From Myxococcota bacterium (GTDB lineage: Bacteria > Myxococcota_A > UBA9160 > PR03), in NCBI GenBank assembly GCA_025453505.1, contig JALOQG010000100.1:1-9221 (forward strand): a DNA stretch of 9,221 nt, written 5' to 3'. Each line of letters begins with the position of its first letter. Position 1 is the stretch's first letter. The position numbers and the translations under genes are program-made. The notes below the pieces were generated by a model. The model did not search any database. It was not told where the DNA came from and worked only from the letters and a program-made list of their open reading frames with translations. Positions 1 through 6,103 of this stretch are shown piece after piece.

Positions 1-791
1 CGAGGCGCGAGACGGCGCTCGCCGCATCGGCGAGACGCATCGCAATCGGCGTCTAGAACGAACGCGGCGGCCCCGCCTTGCCCGCCCAGCGCATGTGGTG
101 CGCGAAGAAATCCGCCGCGGCGACGGGCGCCGTGCCGAGCAGGTTGAAGATGTGTCCCGCTCCGCCTGCGAGGCCGGCCGCGAGCAGGATCCCGTCCACG
201 AGATCGTCCACGTAGACGGGCGCGAAGACGCCGCGTCCGTGCGCGGGCAGGAAGAAGAGTCCCTTGCGGATCATTTCGAGCGGGATCAGCACCCACGGCC
301 GCGATCCCGGGCCATACACGTCGGAGGGTCGCACGATCGTGCACGCGATCTCGCCCGCCGCGTGCGCGGCGAGCACCGGATGCTCGCTCGCCGCCTTGGC
401 GTCCTGGTAGGCGTTGCCCGAGAGCACCGTGATCGGGGTCTTCTCGTCCGCGTCGGGCGGCCGGTGCCAACCGTAGGCGCCGCACGACGAGACGTGCAGG
501 AAGCGGGTCGCGCCGCCCGCGACGGCGGCGTCGATCGTGCGGCGCGCACCGCCGACGCTGATGCGGCGATAGAGCGCGGGCGCAGCGACGTTCGACACGA
601 CGGCCGCCGCGTTCACGACGAGTTCGCAGCCCGCCGCGTGTTCCGTCGACGCCGCGCACCTCGGCGCCGAGCGATCGGTAGCGCGTGAGCAGCGCGCGGC
701 CGATGAAGCCGCTTGCGCCCGTGACGAAGACGCGCGCGGGCAGGGCGGGCGTCTGTCCTGCCGTGCCGACCGGAGCGGGACGCGGCTCCAT
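1..791 (-). pseudogene. Broken NAD-dependent epimerase/dehydratase (extended SDR), runs off the window start
   Basis: Remnant of an extended short-chain dehydrogenase/epimerase. Translation from the ATG at 791 gives a Rossmann opening with the TGASGFIG nucleotide-binding motif (residues 24-31) and a beta-2 Asp (residue 49, ending at 645). Homology then continues one base out of frame from 643 (EHAAGCELVVNAAAVVSN), through the catalytic YxxxK (AYQDAK, codons near 410-395) and the VRPSDVYGPGSRPW and VYVDDLVDG motifs. Only about 35 residues separate TGASGFIG from the LVVNAAA strand, against roughly 60-70 in extended SDRs, so the alpha-2/beta-3 segment is missing as well as the frame being broken. 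An in-frame TAG at 55-53 then interrupts the C-terminal part; the same frame stays open beyond it (TPIAMRLADAASAVSRL) to the window edge. The ATG overlaps the stop of the upstream TPP-enzyme gene by one base (TGATG), so the two were probably translationally coupled. Assembly error is the main alternative. The family call is firm; the pseudogene call is likely. Confidence -1.
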
Positions 792-2518
792 CACCGGGCG
801 GGAACGCTGCGCATCTTGCGGAACTGCTCCCAGCCGGGCGGCTTCGTGTTGAGCTCGTGATCGACGCGCACGTGGAGCACGGCGGGCTTGCGCGACGCCG
901 TCGCGCGCGCGAGCGCGGGCGCGAGATCCTCGATGCGCTCGACGCGTTCGCCGTGGCAGCCGAGACTGCGCGCCAGGTCGTCGTAGGCGACGGGCGCGAG
1001 GTCGATGCCGCGGCCCGCCCAGTCGGCCGCGCCGTGGCCGGAGGCGACGTAGGCCGTCTTCTCCATGCCCCACGCGTCGTCCACCGCGACGACGACGACC
1101 ATCGGCAGGTTCTCGCGCGCCGCCGTCTCCAGCTCCATCGGGTGGAAGCCGAAGGCGCCGTCGCCCGTGATCAGGCAGACGGGCCGGTCGGGCGCGGCGA
1201 GCTTCGCGCCGAGCGCGAACGAAAGGCCCGTGCCGAGGTATCCCATCTTCACCGAGTAGAGAAAGCTCGGCGACGAGAGGATCGGATGGAATGCGACACC
1301 GGCCAGCGTCGTGTTGCCGCCGTCGAGCACGGTGATCGCGTCGGCGGGGAAGTACTGCCGGATCGCCATCACCATGTGGCCCGGGCTGATGCCGTCCTTG
1401 CACGCGGAGCCGAGATAGGCGGCGCCCGTCTGCATCGTCTCGGCGCTCTTCTCGCGGTAGCGCGCGAGATCCGGCGGCGCGCCGCGTGCGGGCGTGCGCT
1501 CGCGGACGGCCTCGTGCAGCGCGGTGAGCGCGCGGCGCGCGTCGGCGACGATCGCGACGTCCACGGGCCGGTTCACGCCGATCGACATCGGGTCGGCGTC
1601 GATCTGGATCGTCGTCTGGCGCGCGGGATCGCCCCACATCGGCGGTCCGCCCCAGCCGTCGTATTCGCCGAGCCGCGCGCCCACCACGAGCACGACCTCG
1701 GCCTCGGCGCGCGCGAGGCCCGCGCCGTTCAGGTCGAAAGGATGGAAGCAGTGCGGGTGGTTCTCGGGCACGACGCCGCGCGCGCCGAGGCTCGTGCCGA
1801 GCGTCGCGCCGAGATGATCGCCGAGCGCGACGAGTTCGCGCGCCGCGTCCGCCCACAGCACGCCCTTGCCCGCGTGGACGTGGATGCGACGCGCCTTCGC
1901 GAGCAGCTCGGCCGCGCGCGTGATCGCGGCGGGATCGCCCGCGCCCATGTCGGTCACGCGGTAGCGATCGGCCGGATGGATCGCCGGAACCTGGTCCGCG
2001 TCGATCGTCTCGAGCAGGAGTTCGTCGGGGATCGCGAGGTACGCCGGACCGGGACGCCCGGTCATCGCCGCGCGGAACGCGGCGCGCACCATCTCGGGCA
2101 GCCGCTCCCACTGGCGCACCGTCGCGGCGTACTTGGTGATCGGCCGCGCCATGCTCTCGGTGTCCGCGGACTGCCACGCGCCGCCGCGATTCGGATCGCT
2201 CTTGATGCGCGGCCGCAGCGTTCCGATCGCGACGATCGGATGTCCCTCGGCGTGCGCCGAGATCACGCCGGCCAGCATGTTGCCCGTGCCGCAGCCGGGG
2301 TTGCCGATCACGACGCCGGGCTTGCGCGTGATCCGCGACCAGCCTTCCGCGATGTGCACCGCGGCCTCTTCGTGGTGGGCGTTCACGTAGCGGATGCCGT
2401 AGCGCTCGGTGTGCAGCACGATCGGGATGTGCGCGCCGTCGATGATGCCGGTCACGAGACCGATGCCCTCGGCGTGGAGACAGCGGACCAGGAGTTCGCC
2501 GACGCTGATCTGGGTCAA
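791..2518 (-). CDS. Thiamine diphosphate-dependent enzyme, acetolactate synthase superfamily
   Basis: A 575-residue cytoplasmic ThDP enzyme with the usual three domains: pyrimidine-binding (about 5-170), central (about 195-325) and pyrophosphate-binding (about 375-550). The proton-relay glutamate is Glu50 in HHEEAAVHIAEGWSR. The metal/diphosphate motif starts with GDG at 452-454 and runs through FHPMELETAARENLPM to a WGM at 483-485. Family members decarboxylate or ligate 2-oxoacids or acyl-CoAs (acetolactate synthase, oxalyl-CoA decarboxylase, 2-hydroxyacyl-CoA lyase, benzoylformate decarboxylase). The substrate cannot be read from the sequence. The Asn-Asn normally found before the WG is Asp480-Asp481 here; the second Asn is usually a metal ligand. 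No ATG lies at the N-terminus: the start is a TTG at 2518, supported by a perfect AGGAGG six bases upstream and by the family-like opening (MTQISVGELLVRCLHAEGI). The downstream SDR gene overlaps the stop. Superfamily sure, function open. Confidence -1.
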   Translation of the reverse strand: MTQISVGELLVRCLHAEGIGLVTGIIDGAHIPIVLHTERYGIRYVNAHHEEAAVHIAEGWSRITRKPGVVIGNPGCGTGNMLAGVISAHAEGHPIVAIGTLRPRIKSDPNRGGAWQSADTESMARPITKYAATVRQWERLPEMVRAAFRAAMTGRPGPAYLAIPDELLLETIDADQVPAIHPADRYRVTDMGAGDPAAITRAAELLAKARRIHVHAGKGVLWADAARELVALGDHLGATLGTSLGARGVVPENHPHCFHPFDLNGAGLARAEAEVVLVVGARLGEYDGWGGPPMWGDPARQTTIQIDADPMSIGVNRPVDVAIVADARRALTALHEAVRERTPARGAPPDLARYREKSAETMQTGAAYLGSACKDGISPGHMVMAIRQYFPADAITVLDGGNTTLAGVAFHPILSSPSFLYSVKMGYLGTGLSFALGAKLAAPDRPVCLITGDGAFGFHPMELETAARENLPMVVVVAVDDAWGMEKTAYVASGHGAADWAGRGIDLAPVAYDDLARSLGCHGERVERIEDLAPALARATASRKPAVLHVRVDHELNTKPPGWEQFRKMRSVPAR

Positions 2519-2524
2519 GGGATG

Positions 2525-2530
2525 CCTCCT
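2525..2530 (-). promoter_or_regulatory. Strong ribosome binding site fixing a TTG start
   Basis: AGGAGG on the minus strand (cctcct on plus), six bases before the TTG at 2518-2516. It is the best Shine-Dalgarno match seen in the window. It decides the start of the ThDP enzyme although the codon is TTG. Confidence -1.
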
Positions 2531-2540
2531 ATCGCGCGAG

Positions 2541-2560
2541 CGGGACTGCGCGCAGCCCCG
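2541..2560. promoter_or_regulatory. 20-bp imperfect palindrome upstream of the ThDP enzyme gene
   Basis: The sequence CGGGACTGCGCGCAGCCCCG is self-complementary at 9 of 10 paired positions (only A2545/C2556 fails), with a perfect 10-bp core CTGCGCGCAG. It ends 10 bases upstream of the AGGAGG ribosome binding site. It could be a repressor operator near the transcription start or a leader hairpin. No T-run follows, so an intrinsic terminator is unlikely. Palindromes are easier to get by chance in GC-rich DNA. Confidence -1.
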
Positions 2561-2756
2561 GCATCATGCGACGCTTCGCGGCGCCGCGCGAGGCTGGCGC
2601 ACAGAGTCCGTTCTCTCGTGCGGTCCTGTCCTGCAGCCGACCTCGTCCGGGTGCGCCGCGTCTGCTTCGCCCGATCGCGCCTGCGCCCGTGCGTTGCCGT
2701 CCCTGGCCGGCAGGAGCGGGCGCTGGATCGGGTCTGGCGTCGGGCGCCGTCCTGGT

Positions 2757-3596
2757 TCACTCGGCCCTGGCGGGCTTCACGAAGCGCAGCGTCATGCGAT
2801 CGCTCTCGCCGATCGCCTCGTACTTCGCGCGGTCCCGTTCGCCGAGCCGGTAGATCGGCGGCAGCGTCCAGACGCCTTCGGGGTGGTCCTTGGTGTCCTT
2901 CGGATTGGCGTTGATCTCGGAGCGCGCGGCGAGCGTGAAGCCGGCGCGCTGCGCGGCTTCGATGACGGCGGATTCCGGCACGTAGCCCGTCTTCGCGGAC
3001 GCGACGGGATCGGCGCCTTCCTTCGCACGGTGCTGCACCACGCCGAGCACGCCGCCCGGCTTGAGCACCCGGAAGGCCTCGCGATACACCGCGTCGTGAT
3101 AGCCGCCGTTGATCCAGCCGTGGTTGTTGCGGAAGGTGAGGACGAGGTCGTAGCGGGCGTCGGCGCCGAGCGAGAGTTTCTCGGGCGGCGCGACGGTGAT
3201 CCCCTCCACGGCGCCGTAGGTCGCGGGGTCGGCGGCGAGCTTGGCGTCGAGCTCGCGCGCGAGGCGCGTCGGCGTCGCGTCGGCGGGTCCGTTCGGATCG
3301 AAGTTCGTGATGGTGAGCTTGCCTTCCTTCGCGAGCAGCGGGGCGAGGATCTCCGTGTACCAGCCGGTGCCGGGCCACAGCTCGAGTACGTGCTGTGTGG
3401 GCGTGATCCCGAAGAAACGCAGCGTCTCTTCCGGGTGGCGTGCCGCATCGCGCGAGCGGTTCTCGGGCGAACGCTTCGGCGAGTCGATGGCGCTGCGCAG
3501 CGGGTCGTCCGCCGCGGACGCGAGCGCGGGCGCGCCCGCACAGGCGACGAGCGTGGCGAGGAGGAAGGCGGCGGTCGACGGGGTGGGGAGACGCAT
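2757..3596 (-). CDS. Exported class I SAM-dependent methyltransferase-like protein (COG4798 type)
   Basis: 279 residues. Residues 1-28 form a signal peptide with hydrophobic core FLLATLVACAGAPALA. Leu16-Val17-Ala18-Cys19 fits a lipobox, giving a lipoprotein with Ala at +2; cleavage by signal peptidase I after Ala-Ser-Ala28 is the alternative. The mature part has a Rossmann methyltransferase core: motif I as VLELWPGTGWYTEIL (70-84), an acidic beta-2 end (Asp100), DLVLTFRN (150-157), and a post-motif strand with AFRVLKPGGVLGVVQH (174-189). This pattern matches the predicted methyltransferases of COG4798, which commonly carry signal peptides although SAM is cytoplasmic; their substrate is unknown. 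The start at 3596 is chosen for the AAGGAG at 3612-3607 and the signal peptide; the frame is open far upstream, antisense to the next gene. It is divergent from the metallopeptidase cassette, with 186 bp between starts. Family call good; activity uncertain. Confidence -1.
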   Translation of the reverse strand: MRLPTPSTAAFLLATLVACAGAPALASAADDPLRSAIDSPKRSPENRSRDAARHPEETLRFFGITPTQHVLELWPGTGWYTEILAPLLAKEGKLTITNFDPNGPADATPTRLARELDAKLAADPATYGAVEGITVAPPEKLSLGADARYDLVLTFRNNHGWINGGYHDAVYREAFRVLKPGGVLGVVQHRAKEGADPVASAKTGYVPESAVIEAAQRAGFTLAARSEINANPKDTKDHPEGVWTLPPIYRLGERDRAKYEAIGESDRMTLRFVKPARAE

Positions 3597-3606
3597 CGTG
3601 CGGAGA

Positions 3607-3612
3607 CTCCTT
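3607..3612 (-). promoter_or_regulatory. Ribosome binding site deciding the methyltransferase start
   Basis: AAGGAG on the minus strand, ten bases before the ATG at 3596. It selects this ATG over possible starts farther upstream in the same long open frame. Confidence -1.
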
Positions 3613-3634
3613 CGGTCGTGAGAGGAAGCGCGAC

Positions 3635-3646
3635 GCGACGCGTCGC
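3635..3646. promoter_or_regulatory. Perfect 12-bp palindrome in the divergent promoter region
   Basis: GCGACGCGTCGC is a perfect palindrome in the 186-bp region between the divergent methyltransferase (start 3596) and metallopeptidase (start 3783) genes. It is a possible operator serving one or both directions. The intergenic region otherwise holds the two ribosome binding sites, a weak TTCGG/CCGAA stem at 3696-3711 and a -10-like hexamer at 3748-3753. Confidence -1.
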
Positions 3647-3747
3647 TTCGGGATCGCAGCGCCGCATCGCGCGCTCGCGGAGGTTCCGTCGAGCGTTCGG
3701 GAATAGCCGAATCGTCGCGAGGCGTCACGACGCGGCATCGACTTCGG

Positions 3748-3753
3748 TAGGCT
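3748..3753 (+). promoter_or_regulatory. Possible -10 element for the metallopeptidase cassette
   Basis: TAGGCT fits a TANNNT -10 hexamer and lies 29 bases before the GTG start at 3783. It directly follows CGACTTCGG (3739-3747). No good -35 match is visible 16-18 bases upstream. The same hexamer occurs at 8819-8824, a similar distance before another start. The call rests on position and the scarcity of TA steps in this DNA. Confidence -1.
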
Positions 3754-3782
3754 GGCGCGTCGGCGCAGCAGAAGGAGCGTGC

Positions 3783-4544
3783 GTGGCCCGTCGAGTCGCC
3801 CGGTCGCCGTGGTGGGAGGATCTCTCCGACGAGGAGTTGCTCGACCTGCGCTTCTGCGATCTCGGCATCCGCGTCGCCGGCTCTCCCGTCGAGGTGCGGC
3901 TCGCGAAGCTCCACGCGGAGCTCGCACGCGCTGGATTCACGCGCTTCCGCCCGCACGCCTGGCTCTCGACGAGCTGGTTCACCCCGCACGGATCGAGCGG
4001 CTTCGCGGTGCCGTTCTATCTCGCACACCCGCGCCTCGTGCGCGTGGAGCGCTGGCAGATCGGCGATGCGGAGGGATCGACGCGCGAGATCTGCATGCGC
4101 CTGATGCGCCACGAAGCCGCCCATGCGCTCGACAACGCCTACCGCCTGCACCGGCGCGCGGGCTGGCGCGCGCACTTCGGCACGTTCAGCCGGCCGTATC
4201 GATCCACCTACGTTCCGCGACCGGCGAGCAAGGCCTTCGTCGTCAACCTGGACAACTGGTACGCGCAGAGTCATCCCGGCGAAGACTGGGCCGAGACCTT
4301 CGCCGTGTGGCTGCGGCCCGGTTCGCGGTGGCGCTCGCGCTACCAGGGCTGGCCGGCGCTGCGCAAGCTCGAGTACGTGGACGCGTTGGTGGACGAGATC
4401 CGCGAGCAGCGCCCGCTCGTCACCACGCGGGATCACGTCGATTCGATCGCGACGCTCCGCACGACGCTGCGTACTCACTACGCGCGCAAGCGCAGCCGCC
4501 ATCACCGGGTGCGCACGCGGCCGAGTCCGGAGTACCTGCGATGA
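3783..4544 (+). CDS. Putative zinc-binding metallopeptidase (Peptidase_Mx-like)
   Basis: 253 residues with no signal peptide or membrane segment, so probably cytoplasmic. The zinc-binding HExxH is HEAAH at His110-Glu111-His114, preceded by a helix (STREICMRLMR) and followed by ALDNAYRLHRRAGW. A downstream EDWAETFAVW places Glu171 as the probable third metal ligand, a gluzincin-like arrangement typical of the putative zinc-binding metallopeptidase family (Pfam Peptidase_Mx). The C-terminal tail is strongly basic (about 225-250, rich in Arg and His), which may bind nucleic acid or a partner. The start is a GTG at 3783, chosen because AGAAGGAG (3770-3777) sits five bases upstream and the family-like opening SPWWEDLSDEELL follows. 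Its stop overlaps the ATP-grasp start by four bases (ATGA, 4541-4544), which implies translational coupling. Substrate unknown; it may trim or hydrolyse the product or target of the neighbouring ligase. Confidence -1.
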   Translation: MARRVARSPWWEDLSDEELLDLRFCDLGIRVAGSPVEVRLAKLHAELARAGFTRFRPHAWLSTSWFTPHGSSGFAVPFYLAHPRLVRVERWQIGDAEGSTREICMRLMRHEAAHALDNAYRLHRRAGWRAHFGTFSRPYRSTYVPRPASKAFVVNLDNWYAQSHPGEDWAETFAVWLRPGSRWRSRYQGWPALRKLEYVDALVDEIREQRPLVTTRDHVDSIATLRTTLRTHYARKRSRHHRVRTRPSPEYLR

Positions 4545-5569
4545 GGCGGCTGCGCCTGCTCGTCCTGACGCACGAGGACCTGGTGCCGCCCGATTCGCTC
4601 TCGGGGTACGACCCGAAGGAGATCCTGCGCTGGAAGAAGGAGTACGACGTCACCCACGGCTTGCGCGAGCTGGGGCACGACGTCCGCGTGATCGGCGTCT
4701 CGCACGAGCTGCGTCCGATCCGCGTCGCGATCGAGGAGTTCCGGCCGCACCTGGTCTTCCACCTGCTCATGGAGTTCCAGGACGTCGCGGTGTACCAGGC
4801 GCACATCGTCTCGTATCTCGAGCTGCTGCGTGTGCCGTACGCCGGCTGCAATCCGCGGGGCCTCCTGATCGCCCGCGACAAAGCGCTCTCGAAGAAGATC
4901 TTCCGCTACCACCGCATCCCCGCGCCCGCCTTCACGGTGTTCCGCCACGGGCGCGCCATCCGGGTGCCGCACGGGCTCGGCTATCCGCGCATCGTGAAGT
5001 CGGTGGACGAAGAGGCGTCGCTCGGGATCGCGCAGGCGTCCGTCGTGGACGACGAGGAGCGGCTGCGGGAGCGTGTCGCGTTCGTGCACCGCAGGCTCGG
5101 CAGCGACGCGATCGCCGAGCAGTACATCCAGGGGCGCGAGCTCACGATCAGCGTGCTCGGCAACGAGCGGCTCCAGACCTTTCCGGTGTGGGAGCTCTTT
5201 TTCGACAACCTTCCGCCGGGCTCGAAGCCGATCGCGACCGAGCGCGCCAAGTGGGATCGCGCGTATCAGCTGCGCGCCGGCATCGGGACGGGGCCCGCCG
5301 AGGATCTGCCCGACACGCTCGCGCGACACATTTCGAAGGTCGCCAAGCGCACCTACCGCGCGCTCGGGCTCACGGGCTACGCGCGCATCGACTTGCGTCT
5401 TTCGGAGGACGGCCGCGTTTGGGTGCTCGAGGCCAATCCGAATCCCGACCTGCGCAGCGAGGAGGATTTCGCCGCCGCGGCCGACGAGGCGGGCATCGCG
5501 TATCCGGAGCTGCTGCAGCGCATCGTCAACCTCGGCATCCGCCACCGCTCGCCCTGGAAGACGGAGTAG
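4541..5569 (+). CDS. ATP-grasp ligase, D-Ala-D-Ala ligase-like
   Basis: A 342-residue cytoplasmic ATP-grasp enzyme, which activates a carboxylate as an acyl-phosphate and joins it to an amine. Visible parts are an N-terminal alpha/beta pre-ATP-grasp region (about 1-105, with PHLVFHLLMEF at 69-79), RDKALSKKIF (112-121) leading to the RIPAPAF turn (125-131), the ATP-binding lysine region with Lys153 (IVKS), the AEQYIQGRELTISVLG strand (192-207), and metal/ATP ligands in YARIDL (Asp284) and VLEANPNPDL (Glu297, Asn299). The closest family in layout is the D-Ala-D-Ala ligase C-terminal domain. Its place beside a metallopeptidase and a Gre-like gene, with no cell-wall genes, argues against a housekeeping Ddl role. 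ATP-grasp amidoligases paired with peptidases are known as peptide-modifying or small-peptide-making pairs. The substrate cannot be assigned. The Gre-like gene follows after 24 bp. Confidence -1.
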   Translation: MRRLRLLVLTHEDLVPPDSLSGYDPKEILRWKKEYDVTHGLRELGHDVRVIGVSHELRPIRVAIEEFRPHLVFHLLMEFQDVAVYQAHIVSYLELLRVPYAGCNPRGLLIARDKALSKKIFRYHRIPAPAFTVFRHGRAIRVPHGLGYPRIVKSVDEEASLGIAQASVVDDEERLRERVAFVHRRLGSDAIAEQYIQGRELTISVLGNERLQTFPVWELFFDNLPPGSKPIATERAKWDRAYQLRAGIGTGPAEDLPDTLARHISKVAKRTYRALGLTGYARIDLRLSEDGRVWVLEANPNPDLRSEEDFAAAADEAGIAYPELLQRIVNLGIRHRSPWKTE

Positions 5570-5593
5570 AGCGGCGCACCCGGGAGGCTTCGA

Positions 5594-6085
5594 GTGGACA
5601 AGTCCGCGCTGGTCGAACAACTGATCGAGAAGCTGCGCCGCTCCGCGCGCGTCGCGGAGGCGGAGAGCGACGCCGCGGCGGAGCACGCGCGCGACGGCGC
5701 GGCGCCCGGCGAGCGGGTCGAGACGTCGCAGACCGCGCTCGAGTTCTCGCGCATGGCGCGCGCACAAGCCCGCCGCGCGCAGGAGATCCGCGCCGCGATC
5801 GACGCGCTGCTCGCGTTCCGGCCGAAGCCGGTCGAAGGCCGCGCGCGCGTCGAGCTCGGCACGCTGGTCGAAGTCGAGGACGAAGAAGGCCACGGCCAGA
5901 CGCTCTTCCTCGCGCCGGCCGGTGCGGGCGAGGAGCTGACCGGTCCGGGCGGCGACGGCCACTTCGTCGTCGTGACGCCGCACTCGCCGATCGGCAGCGC
6001 CGTGCTCGGCAAGCGCGAGGGCGAGAGCGCGAGCGCCCGCATCCGCGGCGAGGTCCGCGAATGGACCGTGACTTGGGTGGGGTAG
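5594..6085 (+). CDS. GreA/GreB-like protein with divergent coiled-coil tip
   Basis: 163 residues. The C-terminal half (about 83-163) is recognisable as the Gre-factor FKBP-like domain: VELGTLVEVEDEEGHGQTLF, then HFVVVTPHSPIGSAVLGKREGES, in which the S-P-I-G-x-A-V-L-G-K core is diagnostic. The N-terminal half (about 1-75) is charged, helical and able to form a coiled-coil hairpin, but it lacks the DLKENAEY tip of GreA. The predicted turn is RDGAAPGERVETSQ (33-46), with acidic Asp34, Glu40 and Glu43. Canonical Gre factors reach through the RNA-polymerase secondary channel to stimulate cleavage of backtracked RNA; this one may do something different there. It starts at a GTG with GGGAGG (5582-5587) six bases upstream. 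It is the last gene of the cassette and converges on the hydrolase gene with 18 bp between stops. Domain call firm, function open. Confidence -1.
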   Translation: MDKSALVEQLIEKLRRSARVAEAESDAAAEHARDGAAPGERVETSQTALEFSRMARAQARRAQEIRAAIDALLAFRPKPVEGRARVELGTLVEVEDEEGHGQTLFLAPAGAGEELTGPGGDGHFVVVTPHSPIGSAVLGKREGESASARIRGEVREWTVTWVG

Positions 6086-6103
6086 GGCGTCGCTGGCAGC
6101 CTG

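Larger units (their letters stand above)
2519..2756. other. 238-bp intergenic region between methyltransferase and ThDP enzyme
   Basis: There is no convincing gene here on either strand. Open frames cross it, but they are extensions of antisense frames. It holds the ThDP-enzyme ribosome binding site and a 20-bp imperfect palindrome at 2541-2560. Its length suggests that the ThDP enzyme and SDR genes have their own promoter rather than relying on read-through from the methyltransferase. No clear -10/-35 pair and no T-tract terminator could be recognised. Confidence -1.

Noticed and set aside
857..2914. Long plus-strand open frame of 685 codons opposite the ThDP enzyme
   Set aside because: It is antisense to a gene with clear family motifs, is dominated by Arg, Ala and Gly as expected from the mirror of GC-rich codons, and has no recognisable domain.
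2409..3782. A 5' extension that would make the metallopeptidase a 711-residue protein
   Set aside because: The upstream part is antisense to the methyltransferase and ThDP genes and has low-complexity Arg/Ala content. A good ribosome binding site and GTG at 3783 give a family-sized protein.
3597..4505. An N-terminal extension of the methyltransferase (582 residues in total)
   Set aside because: It would overlap the metallopeptidase completely and bury the signal peptide inside the protein. AAGGAG before the ATG at 3596 supports the short form.
6086..6103. A terminator between the convergent Gre-like and hydrolase genes
   Set aside because: The 18-bp gap has no convincing hairpin and no T-tract.
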